Positions 1 through 13,022 of a stretch of DNA of 64,000 nucleotides are shown here, piece after piece. The notes below the pieces were generated by a model that did no database searches, was not told the DNA's origin, and saw only the letters and a program-made list of their open reading frames with translations. The stretch lies in contig SJRY01000258.1 in the NCBI GenBank assembly GCA_011319805.1, positions 124,001 through 188,000 on the forward strand, given 5' to 3'. The stretch's first letter is position 1, and every line of letters starts with the position of its first letter. A program made the position numbers and the translations under genes. The stretch is from Macrocybe gigantea (taxonomy: Eukaryota; Basidiomycota; Agaricomycetes; Agaricales; Callistosporiaceae).

Positions 1-7
1 CTTTTAG

Positions 8-989
8 CTTTGGCCTGCCATATGGATGCTCCCTGTGGACAACAAGTACGGCTTGTGGCCTCTAAGTGGTTAGTTGTTGATTATATTTCATTCCGTCCCT
101 GCTGACGCCTGAATTCAGGTGAAATTGATATTATGGAGGCAAGAGGCAATGGACCGAGATACCCAATCCAGTGCGTCTGTCCTTCGCCCCTTAGATAATG
201 GGCGTTTCATATCGACTCAGAGGAACAAACTGGGTTCGCGGCTCCTTGAACTGGGGACCACGACTGTGGCTGAATGCGGTCTCCAAAACGTATGGTGCAT
301 GGCTTCTGAAGCGTGGTTCGTTCGACAAGGACTTCCATACTTACGTCTTGGAATGGACAGAGGACTTCATGTGCGTTCGGTCTTTGTTGTTGTTCATCTC
401 ACCCCTGACGTGTTGCGCTTCGAATAGGCGCATCTACGTCGACACGCGTCTTCACCATATGCTCGATCTGAAGATCAAGCGATCGTTCTGGAACCTGGGC
501 GATTTTCCTCCTGTCGTTCAGAACGGCTCAGAAGCGGTCGTCTTGGAGAACCCTTGGGCCAAAGGGACTAAAGCGGCCCCGTTCGACCAGCGTAAGCACG
601 ATCGCCGGAGTCTTGCGTGACGTCCGTCTGACATCTGCCGCGGGTTGGTTCCTGTTTGATGGATGCGTTTAGCGTTCTACCTCATCATGAATGTGGCGGT
701 GGGAGGAACGAATGGCTGGTTTCCCGATGGAAATGGGGACAAACCGTGGCTCGACGGTTCTGAGGGTCTGTTCCTTTGCGGTATAAATGTGTGGTAATGG
801 ACTGATAATGTGTTTGTGCAGTTGCCATGGGTCAGTTCTGGAAAGGCAGGAATCAGTGGCTGTCGACGTGGCCGACAAACATCGAGGACCGGGCTCTGGT
901 CGTGTGCGTATTTATATCTACCGTCAGATACTCGACCCACTGATTTGGAACAAACCAGTGACTACGTGAAGATGTGGCAGCTATGTTGA
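8..989 (+). CDS. GH16 family endo-beta-glucanase-like protein, 5' truncated by window edge
   Basis: This is the 3' part of a secreted glycoside hydrolase family 16 protein; family members act on beta-1,3(4)-glucans of the cell wall. The window opens in the last bases of an intron, and the first visible exon starts at 8. I read five introns (69-118, 171-220, 371-427, 592-672, 766-821) plus a sixth at 904-958. The joined frame carries the GH16 catalytic block GEIDIMEARGNG, with the two glutamates of ExDxxE (E, D, then E in IMEA), preceded by LWPAIWMLP. Downstream are VRGSLNWGP, FYLIMNVAVGGTNGWFPD and the terminal block DYVKMWQLC, then a stop at 987. These blocks match the laminarinase-like GH16 group common in basidiomycetes. 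The signal peptide and N-terminus lie outside the window. The exact substrate cannot be told from this part. No frameshift is needed for the visible exons. Confidence 0.85.
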
Positions 990-2517
990 GCGACTCGCCG
1001 AACCTATTTGATCTGTCCGCCCACTTTTGGTATTTATCCTACTTTATGATCCACGTAACATACCAGCATTCTCTTTTCCTCTCCTTAACGGCACTCTCTA
1101 TGGGCTTGAGCATGGATTTTGGTTTCTTGGGTTTCGATGTACATTATTTTTGGGTACCAATGGACTACCATTATGAAGACATTGAAGTTCAACCCGGAGA
1201 TCTGTTCATTGTTTTATCGCAAATGTTTCATTAATGGCTTGTCCTGAGAAATAAGTAAGAAAGGAATTTGTGAGCACAGAATGCATCCAATAGCTTTGCC
1301 CCGCAAAAACATCAAACTCTTGCCGGGCTCCTTGTACCGCACGGTCAGGAGTCCCTACAGGTTGAGTCCTGACGACGCCATGAATATTATGTCCACAGGA
1401 ACAGGACAAACGTTCAACCCAACGACGTAACGTTGATGGGCGCGCTGGCGGCACTTGCGATGTTCTAAGTGTTTTTCCGGTGGAATTGGACATACATATC
1501 TAGGGTCTTGTCTCTCAAGGACGGAGCTGCGCGCCTTTTTGATGAGGAAATAATTGCTCTGGCTTGAGGCAGGCAGGCAGGATACCTGTTGAGGACTTGG
1601 ACAAACGCAGCGCCGATGCCCCTCTGGGTTCCAGCTGATGTGAGATAAGCATGAGATTCATCCCATGGGAGAAGGAGCGGCTCGGCGTGGCCATCGCAAC
1701 TGCAGCCCATCATCAGGCAACCGACGCTAGCGCAGGAGGTGGCTGCACACGAGTTCGACCTGGGATGCAGGAATCCGGGATTTGAGGTATCTCAGCACGC
1801 GGTTCTGGGTATAGCCAGTAGCATTATTACATCGTTATAGAAACAAGGCAGTTCCGCCATTAGTAAAGTACAACTGTCTGATGTTATGTGGGTAATAACC
1901 GGAGTTGCGCTTTCAGAATCACTCACCATGGTATCTTTGCTGTCATGTGGAGGGAGCAGAAGTGTCGTTCTGTAGCTGTTGGGAAACCTGCATTGCAGGT
2001 TGTGGTTGTAAAGGCTTGTTCAATATCAATGGCTCATGTTCCCCGTTCTCTGGAGCGCCGTTATCGGGACTGCCATACCAAGAACAGGTGCAAAGATTTT
2101 CGGTAAAACCGTGCCCTTGGTGATTCATATGAACAACAGTCGATTGGAGAAAAGGCAGAACATGCACTTAATGCCATATAATCAAGACATATTCCGGCGA
2201 AGACGTCGCAGCACGCCGTGATGCACACCGCACAGGGTTCTTCGGACATTGAGAGACAGCCCCAAAGTAGTGTGGTGCAGCTGTTTTAAACATTAATTGG
2301 TGATAACAAGCTGCTTGAAGTTCAGGCGAAGCACACGGTAGGTGTATCCTTTTGAGTCTATTCACTGCCCAAGCGTTTCGGCTGCTGAGTCATCCACATT
2401 GTTTGCTTGAGTTTACCAGAATCTTTCGGGTCAAATAACGTCACAACCTCTGTTTCGTAGCTGTTTGTCACATTCAAGTTCACGTCCTCGAGCGAGAGCA
2501 CCAAGGGTCCTACAGTC
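990..2517. other. Intergenic region with no recognisable gene
   Basis: About 1.5 kb separates the GH16 stop from the SAC3 start. Only short open frames occur on both strands, and none shows a conserved block. A GGCA-type short tandem run lies near 1566-1581. The 3' side should hold the SAC3 promoter, but I see no clear TATA box. An old gene remnant on the minus strand between about 1200 and 1760 is possible but cannot be supported. Confidence 0.4.
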
Positions 2518-5500
2518 ATGGAGCCCGTCTCCCATGTACGACCAGGACGTGCGCGTAGGAATAGCTTAACTGACACGCTCACGAACGGACGACCTCATTC
2601 CCGGAATAAGCACTGGAACGCTGCCGACGCTGGTCAGCGGAACAGTCTATCGCACAGTGACAACGAGCGATGGGAACGCGGCGGTCACAGAGACGGAAGA
2701 GGAGGACGAGGTATCAATCGGGGGCGGAAGTTTCCAAATGCTACACTGCGCAATACTCGGCACAGAAATGTAGAAAGCCCCACACCCAGCGACCAGATGC
2801 ATCAGGCCGTCGCGGAGCATGCTGATGAAGAAATGACGGACTCGGAAGACAGGCTGCTGGAGACTGCAGAGGACCGTGAAAAGTTTTATCAGGAGGTGCG
2901 ACAACGTCGCGTGTTTCCAGCTTTTTACTCGCTGAATTATTTTCGCAGCTTATTAAGGCCAGGGAGGTCGAGAGGAAGAGGGCTATTGCGGAAGGGAAGA
3001 TGGATGATCCCAACGTCCCAAAGAGACTCGAGGACGCTATCTGCATTGTTGGAACATGCCTGGATATGTGTCCCCGTTTCGAACGCTACCGCAGAGAGCG
3101 GGAAAACAATCTTTTTGAATGGGAATCTGTACGTCGCTTTCCATTTTCATGTCGTCAATGTCTCTTCGTCATGTCTGCACACAATTTGTCTTTAGATACC
3201 CGGAACGAAAAGAGTGGATCATAAGCGAGCCGTGAAGATGTACGAACGCGCTGCAGGCGACAAGACCTTGCCATCGGACCTTCGACCGCCGCATATCCTC
3301 AAGGTCAATCATTATGTCCCTTGACCAATCCTACGCGACTTATCCCAACGCCCTCAGAAAACACTTGATTATCTTTTTCATGATCTCCTTCCGAAGGAGG
3401 GATTTTCTCGGACTTTTAGCTTCATTCGCGACCGTTCGAGAGCGGTACGAAACGATTTTACGATGCAGCACAACTACGGACCAATAGCCATCGAATGTCA
3501 TGACCGATGCGCACGTTTTCATATACTTGCGCTCCACTTCGAACGGGATCGGCCGGACTTCTCAATTGCGTTGGAAGAGCAACAATTAATGAATAGTCGG
3601 TCACCTATTATTCTTTCCTAAAATTTGTTTTTACTTATCGTGTCAATATCTAGCCCTCCAAAGTCTGAAAGAATTCTACGAGGATCAACGTGGTCGATAT
3701 GAGTCGCCCACGGAATTGGAGATGCGTGTGTATCACAGATTAATACACATGCGTGACCAGAAAGAGAGGCACGAGGAGATACCGGAACACATCTCATCAA
3801 ATCCCGTCTTCCAACTGGCAACCGAATTCCGTCTCCATGTTCAGCGGAGAAGCGCACCGATTAACAAGACCTCTCCTCTTGTTGTGGACCAGCAAGGAAT
3901 GCAGATATTCGGGAATCTCGCACAAGTTCTTCGCGAGCAGGGCAATGTTGTCATGATCTATCTAGTCGCTTGCATCTTAGAACGTCACTTTGGCAAGGAT
4001 GCCATTGAGGATATCGAGAATATCAAAGGCGACTTGAGCGTGCCAGATATCATCGATGGCGTTTCACAGGCCGAGGAGCATATTGAGCCTTATGAGGAGG
4101 AAGGCGACGATGAGATGGGCGATGAATTAACCGACATCGAGGAGACAACCTCTATCACTCGACAACCCCCACCTCCTTCTCAACTTTCGATTTTTGGAAG
4201 TCAGTCCATAGAGCAGCATCCTTCATTAGCAGACACGCAAGCCCACCCCTCAACTGCATTTGCCAAACCCGGTTCTGCTTTCTCATCTTTGACGGCGACT
4301 CCCAATGCTTTTGGTGTTTCAACATCGTTCGGCGCGTCGACTTTCGAGATATCTTCCAGTTCAACAATGCCGAGTGCGCCCGCCCCTACGACTGTGTTCG
4401 GTACCACATTTGGGGTCAGTCAAACAGCCACCGCGATTGTTGAGCCGAGTGCGGAGTTTCCTCCATCGACCTCGTTCAAACTTCTTGAAGCACCAAACGG
4501 TCAAAGTGCATTTGGATCGTCAACCTCTGTAGTCCCTCTTCCTCCAAGTGAAAGCAAACCTAGTCCCGTCGCTCCAGCCACATTCGGCTTTTCACAACCA
4601 ATGCCACCAGAAGAACAAGTCAATGGGACTGTTACGGCTTCCACAATGCCTGGGCGTGGTCTTGCAAGCTCCGCTGTCAAGCTGAATCCCAATGCAAGTG
4701 CGTTCACCCCCAAATCAATTCCGACCTCCTCAACTCCATCTGCCATCCCGCCACGTTTCAGCGATCGGTGACCCCAGCCCCAGTCCTTTCATCTCTGATC
4801 TGAGCGTACCTCCAACACCCCTACCAGAACTTCCTTCATCTACCCCACCATCCACTAAACCAACATCTGTTCCTATCGCAATTACTCAACGCAAAAATTC
4901 CATCCCCCCTGCACTGAAAATAAACACCAATACAACGATGACCCCAACCCAGCCTACAACCCCTGTCATACCACCTCTATTACCAAAGCAAAAACCTATA
5001 CCACTTCCCGTGACACCAACTGGGATAACTCCTGGTCCTTCAATCCCTCATCTGAATTCTCTACGTTCAACTCCTTCATTCACGAACAACGAAATTCTCA
5101 GTCCTTTGTACATTCCTTCACCTACGCTCCGCAAGCCATCCATCCACAACTTTACGGCGATAGAGACGCCTAAAAAGGCTGTACCGCCGGGCCCGAAACC
5201 ATCCCCCATACTTGTTAATGACATCAAACCTCCAGCCCACGTCATCCCAAAGCCGTCGCGCGAAGAGCTCAAAGAAAAGGCCGCTGTGTTTGCGCGAAAG
5301 GGCGTAGTCGTGAGGCAATGCTTCAGAGCATGGAAAGAGCGCGCGACTGACAGGGCGGCTTGGCTCGAGGCATGTCGGCAAAGCGAAGAATATCGTAAAA
5401 AAGTCCAGAGAGAGAAGCTTCGTGCTTCTCCTGTTGACAAGAAGAGGCGGATATCGACGGGCAGCGTGTCAACAGATCAACAGAGGAGGAAGAGAGCCCG

Positions 5501-7347
5501 AAAACGTATATCGGATTATCAGCCGCCAAGGACCGACGAAGAGCTTGCTAAACGGTTCAAAGAGGTAAAAATCCATTACGTTCCATCTGTGCCGTCTCAG
5601 AACGAATATGTCCTCATATGTCACCATTTTTTCTTCTAGAATCACGAAGAACACGAACGCCGTTGGGCGCCGGGATCATTTCTTCAAGTCATTCGCCGCC
5701 GGATTGTTTCAAGAGAGGGTGGAGCTCATATCCCTCCTTCGTGGCGAATATGGATTTCACTGAATCCAGAAGCCGATGCCACGGCGATCTGGCTGGAAAA
5801 GAAGTTCAATATACCGTCGTCCGGAACATGGATTTCCGAAAATGTGTTTTCCATTCCTCTATCATCCTCAGCTCCCGACCCGCCAGTGGATTCCCCGGGA
5901 CTTATAGTCTTTGAATGCACGCCTCTAGAGGGAACGGCCGACGAACTTGAGCGGTATGATTTACCTCGTGCTAATACTTCCATCTGGGATTGAACTACAT
6001 CTCCCCAGAAAATTCCGCATACTCGAAGATTGCGCCCGTCTACGCGATGTTGTCAAGTCATTCCCAGCTGATCGCCATTTCACGCCGTCACTTCTGGTCA
6101 TTTATTGGGCGGATAAAGAACAAGCGGAGTCGGTGACCGACTTCACCAACATGGTCAGTACCGCTGCAGTCAATCTCGAAATCGCATTCATTCAATGACA
6201 TATGCAGATCGATAAACTTGTCCAAGAGTCTACAGTTGGGAGCTATTGCATCTTTTCCGTTACAGATACCACGAAGGACTTGGATAGCAAACTCGGCGAA
6301 GCGATGAGCTCTTTGCCACTTGACTTACAGGGCAAACTGGTCCGGATTTTAACTTTTCGAAATGTTATCAAGCTTTTCGAACCCTCGTTCATGTCCTTCG
6401 TATCCGAGTGGATCGATAACTGCTCTAATTATGGAGAATGTGTGTATTCCGCCATGCTCCGACTGTAACGTGGACCTGACAGTATCTTCAGTTGACTGGA
6501 CGCTTTATGCCCAAGTTGTTCATGCGACAGCTTGTCTCATTAATGCAACGTTACACCACACCTCCGAGTTAACAAATCGAGATACTCCCGAGCTTCTCCC
6601 AGTTTTCGAGGCAGACTCTCTGACCAATAGCAAGTGCGTACACTATTGTTTCAAGTACTTCGTCCACTTACGAGCCGCCGTAGCACTGCGTATGAAACGA
6701 CTGTCTATTGGTTGTCGAGTGCTGTGTCGGGCCAGAATTCACATGCCATTATCTACGATTTACAATCGCGCCATGACATGGGTCAGGGTACATGCCCTTC
6801 ACTGTCTCTTTCGTCTGTTTTGCTGAACAAGCTCTGCAGACTTTCCAGCTCGGACCTTTCTAGAACAGTTGTGGAATCTCGCCGTTGTGGAGGGCGAAGC
6901 CTGCAGCCACCATGATCCAGACGAAAAATTCTTCCTCGCTCGCACCGAATTGGACTTGGCGCTTGATCGACAGAAGTTTACCATACGGGAATATCAAATG
7001 ACACTGTCCCGAGCGTTGAACATGAGGCTGAGAAGATCACCGAGACGGAGAAGCCTTTCTGAAAGTTCTGATGTAGGGTAAGTTTTCTGCCCATTATTCG
7101 TTTCGGCTTGCGTGTGACATATGAGGAATAATCCAGCAGCATCAAACGCAGGCGCGTTACACCATCGGCCGACTGGAGCTTTACGGACCTGGCGTCTTCT
7201 CCAACACCTTCTACTAATGGACACGACTTGCCTTCCCCTACTACCACGAGTGCTTCCCTTCCTGCAACGGAATCATCGCCTGTCGTCAGTGCTGCCATGC
7301 TGCGCGCGCTGACACGAGAACTTCGAAAGAAATATACAGCATCTTAG
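2518..7347 (+). CDS. SAC3: SAC3/GANP family mRNA export factor
   Basis: This is a homolog of Sac3, the scaffold of the TREX-2 complex that links transcription to mRNA export at nuclear pores. The ATG at 2518 opens a basic, Arg/Gly-rich N-terminus. It is followed by the SAC3 signature GTCLDMCPRFERYRRERENN (about 3046-3105), then YERAAGDKTLPSDLRPP, LDYLFHDLLP and the helical SAC3/PCI region through YHRLIHMRDQ to ACILERHF near 3990. After it comes a Ser/Thr/Pro-rich stretch with several FG pairs (about 4170-4620), then a basic segment (about 5230-5530). A C-terminal part is split by introns, and the protein ends in ALTRELRKKYTAS at 7345-7347. Introns I can place include 4698-4761; others follow EKFYQE, NLFEWES, PPHILK and AKRFKE. 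The reconstructed protein is roughly 1,300 residues. Boundaries of the exons between 6140 and 7080 are uncertain. It is convergent with the FHA gene. Confidence 0.88.
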
Positions 7348-7713
7348 TATTTCTCTTCTACACGCATTATCATTTTTCTTTGTTGCTTCACGTTATAAGT
7401 TATCGCTTTCACAAGATCCATGTATTGTTATCAGTTCTTGATTGTCTTAACAATGGTCTCTCTTAGGGAATATGATGAGATGTTCGACATTCGTGTGCTT
7501 CAGAATATATATCATGTACATTCTCGACCAAAAGCTGTTTCGACTTTGGAACACCGATAGTAGGCGCGTACAAGTACATAACTAAATACAGGTTGATGAA
7601 ACTTCAGATGAGTGTGCGTCTCGATGCACTTTGCGCAGTAAATTATGATGTCGAAGTGTCTCGAAAAAAAACCTTCGCTAAGCAAAGAGAAGGCAGCCTG
7701 CTTTCTTCATTAA
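7348..7713. other. Convergent intergenic region (3' ends of SAC3 and FHA genes)
   Basis: These 366 bases hold the 3' untranslated regions of two convergent genes. The sequence is AT-rich with no coding signal. Nothing else was seen. Confidence 0.5.
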
Positions 7714-10507
7714 TTAAGTGAAAGCAAGGGCCGTCCAAGTTGCCACAGCGCCGACGGTGACTGCGGTGGCGGTCTGGAGGACGGACTTTGCAATTCTACG
7801 AGCTCGCTTGCGCGGAGGAGTGATAGCTTCGCTGATCGCAGTGGTGGCAGGAGTAATGCCTATGCATGAAGTTGCTTCCGCCATCATGACATCAACCGCG
7901 CCATCCACGCTGGCCGCCGTGTCGTCAGCAATATCTGCAACGGCGACTTTGCCACCGTTCAACACATCGTCCTCAATGTTGCTCTCCTGCAATCCCTCGT
8001 CGTCGTCCGAACGTTTGCGCTTCAGAGACTTTGGGATAAGAGCCTGCATCGAAACGATATCGCGTGTCGAGCAATCACGAAGAAAATATGACACAAGAAA
8101 CAGGATGAACTCATGGGAGAGCTAGTAAATACAATGCTGCATACCTGAGCAGTCTGCTCTCTGATGGTTTTCAGGGCGGAATCTCGAACCGCTCGGACGC
8201 GTGCGAGTTCGAGGTTCATCTGCTTTTGCGTGTTCTCACGGAGAGTCCGCATTTCTGAACAGAATCAGTTCAGAGAATGGTTCAGAGAACGGGTCAAAAA
8301 GAGCAAGCTTTTTCTGTAGGACTCTGAAATAAGGTCGGTCCACTTACCGTCGACGAGCTCTCGCAGAGTTTGGATGCTCGCCTTGACATCGCCTCTCTCA
8401 TGTAATGGGGCCAAGGCCTGCTGTTCCTGTTCAGACTGCGACATTTCCAACTTTTCAGATAGGGCAGGTAGTTCTTCGAGCTGCTTCGTCAGCGTATCAA
8501 TCCTGGTCTGGATCTCAGTCATGTCAACAGAAGCCATATTCTCTACTTGGTCAAGCAGGGTGAGGTAGTGATCGTTGATCTCGGACATGCGGTCCTCAAG
8601 ATCGACGAGCTTGTCCGACAGTTCCTGCATGTTCGCGTTCTGGCGTGATTTAAATTTGCGCTTGTAACTATGGAGCTTCGCCACATCCTCCTGCCAGGAC
8701 ACAAGAGCATTAGAGAATAACGCCGAGAAGGGAGAACTCAGAAAGAAATCGACCTTCAGCTTTTCTACACTAGACTTGAGGTCTGAAACATCTGAAGCTA
8801 TTTTGTCGCTGTCGCTGGCGGCGTCGACGGACGCGTCGGACTCCAGTGACATGGCTGAATGCGAGGACCGCGAAGAGGCATCAACGTCCGACGATGGAGA
8901 CGCGGACCTTGATGCGGGCTTGTCCAACAGAGAGTCGGGCTCCTCCGCAACACCTAGGGAGGCCTGCCTCTCAGCAGATTCTGAGGATGAAACCTGAGCT
9001 GGAGCAGGCGATTCCGAACGTGAATGAGGGTCCGGAGAGACATCGGACGATCCTGGCCAACCGCCAATGACGTTGGGCTCTTCTGAAGGCTTGACTGCAT
9101 CAGGGCCGTCGTCGGGAGCGTCACTAGCTCCACTGTCGATGGACTGGACCGCCATGACTGACGATGGACTTGCGAGATCCATGGGCGACGAGGACTTGGA
9201 CCGATTTTCATCGCTGGACTCATCCAAGCGGGAGGGTTCAGGACAATCCTTGTCCATAGGCTTGCTTGCATCACTCAAGGTGTAAGAAGGCAGAGACGCG
9301 AGGTTATTGAAGAATGGTGAAAGGGTGCGAGGCATGCTGAGCGAGGACGGTGGCTGGCTGAAAAGGGGGGAGAAAAAGCTGAATTCGGAGGACTCTCGCG
9401 CCAAGCTCGAGAGCGAAGGCAGCTGGCGGAGAGGAGAAGACATCGGTCTACCGTCGCTATCCGTGTTGGGACGGGGAAGAGTAGTTGGAATGCCTTGTGG
9501 TATTTGTGGCAATAATTTCTTCAGAGCTTCGACTGCGCACCTAAAGCCAGACTCGTTGCAAGAACCGCGAGGTCGCAAAGGAACGGCATTGGCGCCCGAT
9601 ACCGGAATCTCTTCGATATCGGAGTCATGATTTGGTGAGTCCTCACCAGACGATGGTGAGGAGAGACTATGCACACCATATCGGCCTGAGCTGCCCTTCG
9701 TGAAGGTGGCGAAGAGTTGATCAGAGGACGACTTGTTGCGAAGAGGGGTTGAAGGGGAGGAAAAGACGTCCAATGGCTCGTTCGATGGTTCGCCAACTCC
9801 ATGAACTAGCTGCATTCTAGCAACGACGGGACGAACAAATTCATTATTACGCCCGACAGCCTTGCCAAAGGTGACGACATCCCCATCAGCTAGGAGAGCA
9901 GGTGTCTCCGGGACAAGCTGCTTGGACTGGGTCTCACCCGGCTTGCGAATATGTGTTCCATGATGTGAATAAGTATCGATGATGTAGGCCTGTATGACAG
10001 AGCAGCGAGAATGAGACAATGAGCAGAGCTGTAGGACCGATGTCATGAGAGGGAGGGAATCGTACATGGCCACTGTCAGAGAAGGCAATTTTTGCATGCT
10101 TTCGACTGACCACAGCACAACGAAACATGGCCTTCTCAAGATCGTCTCGCTGCCCTGACTCATTGCTTGGGCGACGACCGATGTGGATAACATTCGTATT
10201 CGCTCGCTGGAAGGTCAAATCATATCCTGGTTCTACACCTGATCTCTCAACATGAAAGACGATGCCTAAAAGATGACAAAAAAGCAAGAATTTTAGTCGG
10301 TAGATATGAGCAGTTCTGACTAGAATCCCCACCAGTGACGGTCTGGCGGGCGAGAAAGGGGTTATCAGAAGTGGATCTGTTCGCAGGCCTGGCGCCTAAA
10401 TACTGAATATCATCATCTGGCATTTCTGAATGAAGCGAACTTGACGACGTAAAGAGCTTATACTGGGTCGACGAGATAGATGTCGAGAGGAAGAGTGTTG
10501 GACTCAT
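7714..10507 (-). CDS. FHA domain, coiled-coil, tail-anchored protein (SLMAP/Far-like layout)
   Basis: The ATG at 10507 opens a short Ser-rich leader, then an FHA domain, a phosphothreonine-binding module. Its blocks are IHIGRRPS, VVSRKHAKI and SHHGTHI, interrupted by short introns. The conserved Arg of GRR, the Ser-Arg of SRKHAK and a His-Gly-Thr in place of the usual Asn-Gly-Thr are visible. A long Ser/Pro-rich acidic stretch follows (about 9760-8800). After that comes a predicted coiled coil of several hundred bases (about 8750-8360, heptad-rich), continued in the exon near 8250-8160 (ENTQKQMNLELARVRAV). The last exon has a basic patch (PPRKRARRIAKS) directly before a hydrophobic end, VTVGAVATWTALAFT, which looks like a tail anchor. 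FHA plus coiled coil plus tail anchor is the layout of SLMAP and fungal Far9/Far10/Vps64 of the STRIPAK complex. I infer that relation from layout only. Length is about 780 residues. Confidence 0.75.
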
Positions 10508-13022
10508 GTTCAGGCTGCCGAGCGCCCTGGCCTTTTATCACCGGCACCGAGACCGGGCAGATGACTGCGTAGCCGGCCGGCCGACCTCTTTTAGCATCTT
10601 CTCCCGAAACTCTCTGAAACAGCCTCCTCTCCAAACAAATTTGTACAGAACTTTTCTTTAATCTTTCTTTTTCTCTATTCCATGTTGCTGAAGTTGCAAG
10701 AGGGCGACAAGGTGTCACTGGCGCGTTGTTAGTCACTTGTTTGCACAATACACTGGCCCGTACATGGAGGCCGTTCGTAGACATGTCACTTGACGAACCT
10801 TGGCGCATCTGGTTTTGACAGGATGCTCCACCATGCGTGAGTCGAGTATCTGTGTTGGTCGATACTAGTCAACACGTTTGTCCAACTTGTAGACGAAAGT
10901 TGTGGAAGGACCACATGCCCTACGACTAGAACTCAGCCCACTCGTCAGCGAGCTATGGAAAAACTCCGTGGAACATTGTGACTCTCCTCGAGGGCGGTCG
11001 TCAGCTCGAATCTGTAACGATTAGACCGTCTCCAAGTGATTCGGCGATCGGCTTCTTGTGCGGTTTCGGTCGCATTCTCTTCTTCTCAAAAGCTTCGATT
11101 TGGGGACTGTCGACTCTTCAGTGTGACGTACAATGCTCTGCTTCCAGAACATCCAAACCCTCAGCTTTTGTCCGGCCTCGGAGCAGGCACGGATGACCTA
11201 GGCTGTTCCCTGTCTTTCGCGAGGAATTCAGCCCTCGAAGAGAGCTGTGAATGTTCGTTACAAGCTCCGATTTACTTGCCTCTTCTTCTTTGGTCATTTG
11301 AAGACACGAGCTTTTTTGCATCGGCGCTTCCTTTGGAGTGGACCTCGGAGATACTCAAATATGACGATGCAGCGTCTCATAAGATGCTCAAGGCGAACAT
11401 TTCCTCATTCCTGACTCGAGATCTTATCTGCATAGTATATGTGGTTCTCTGGCTTAAATCTTGCCGTCGCTGCGGGATTAGGCGCTCTTGCGTAGGACGC
11501 ACTTTAATTCCTGGATCTGCGTTTTCCCAGCTTGTGATATCTGGAAAAGGATCAAGGCTGCAGCACCGCCGGAAAGTGTTCCGCAGGTACCATTTATCCA
11601 TAACCGACTTTGCATAATTGCAAGCTGTCTCCCAAATAGTTCAGATCGCTCATTTTACCATGACCAATGGCACCGACAATACGAATATCGGTTGATCGTC
11701 GCATAAGGATAAGAAACCGGTCTGCGACTCCCCAACAAAACAGACATTGGGATGCTTTCTCTGAACACTCAGCTCCGACACAGGAAGCCCCGATGAAGGA
11801 TCCTCGAGATCGTCAGATTCCTGAATGCGACGGGTCGTTAGGGAGTATCTGCAATCTACTTACCATGCAATCCAGTCGGGTAATTCAAAGTGTACCCAGT
11901 TTCTTGAATGACTGAATAAATGCAAAACTCACCACGAAACGAATGGTTAGGGTGGCGCTAAGGCGAATATGAGAGCCTAAATATTCAGATTCTGCGCAAC
12001 GAAGCTCAACCTGGTTTAGTGTTTACCAAGCTTGTCGAATTTCAGTCAGGCAAAGAAGCTCCTATGCACAATCGAGGGCATCAGGTAATGACTTCAATGT
12101 ACAGCAGCGCATCTACACGGGCGACGCATTTGTGTATCCCACTCATGGCTCCGTAACTTTCAATTCAGATTTGCAGGTATCGGGCGAACATACTCTAACC
12201 TATCCACCAATGAGTGGTCTACGGAAGTCACTTCAGCTTTCCCGGACTCAGCGTGGTATCAACCGATTTAAGGTAGCAATGACCACTGAAGAGTTATCAT
12301 GCAAAAGTTCCTGCCAATAAGTAATTGCTTCCTGAAAAGCTGGATCGCAATGGTTTGACTGAGGAATGCATACAATGTTCTAACATCTTTGAACGAGGGC
12401 AGCGGGATAGAGAAGCTGATCTTAGAACTACGAGCTCGCAAAGGCCTGAAGTTTGAAGCTCAAAGGTTCGTTGCATCCCAACATAAATGCACCGCATTTC
12501 ACCAATCTCTTTCGGTTTCCAGTACGGAATTGTGTTAGAATTAGAGCGTGACGCGGGAAATCAGCCAGCGGATGGCGAGTCGAACAGCAGGACAGGGGCA
12601 GCAAAGCAAGTAGATTCGGTTTGGCCTCGGTGAGCTCGTGAGGCAAACGGATGGGGAGGGGCACATCAGCAGTACAACTACTTATAGATAAGAAATAGAT
12701 AAGAATTTGCAAAGATGGAATAGGAACCGTTTCAAACCCATCAGTCGGACCAACGGGCGTTGCGATCGAAATGCTCCATTTCCAACAAATCGCTGCTTTG
12801 GACGATTGCAGAGCATCCGTCAATAGTTTACTTAGCCTTGTCGTTCTTCAAGAGTTGTTTACATCTATTGACGCCGACTTTACCTGCCTGTTTGGACGCA
12901 TCTGAACTCCGTTTCCTACACGTCAATATTGCTGGCAACGAGGACGGACGCTAACTCTAACTTAATAAGACGAAAAGGTCGAGGTCCCTCTCCCTGAGCA
13001 AGCAAAGCTACAAAGTTACACT
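10508..13022. other. 2.5 kb region without a supported gene
   Basis: The left end should contain the promoter of the minus-strand FHA gene and the right end that of the p24 gene. Between them I find only open frames without conserved blocks, the longest about 190 codons near 11036-11617 (+) and 131 codons near 12428-12823 (-). Neither has a convincing ATG context, splice pattern or recognisable domain. Decayed mobile-element sequence is possible but not shown. Confidence 0.35.

Noticed and set aside
1560..1585. GGCA/GCAG short tandem run considered as a microsatellite or CRISPR-like array
   Set aside because: It has only three to four units, no spacers and no neighbouring cas genes. It is a simple chance repeat.
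8776..9630. Plus-strand open frames opposite the FHA gene, up to 107 codons
   Set aside because: They are antisense to the Ser/Asp-rich linker of the FHA protein. Biased codons there leave the other strand open by chance.
11036..11617. Plus-strand frame of 193 codons in the gap before the p24 gene
   Set aside because: It has no ATG at its start, no conserved block and no splice pattern that extends it. I could not separate it from chance.
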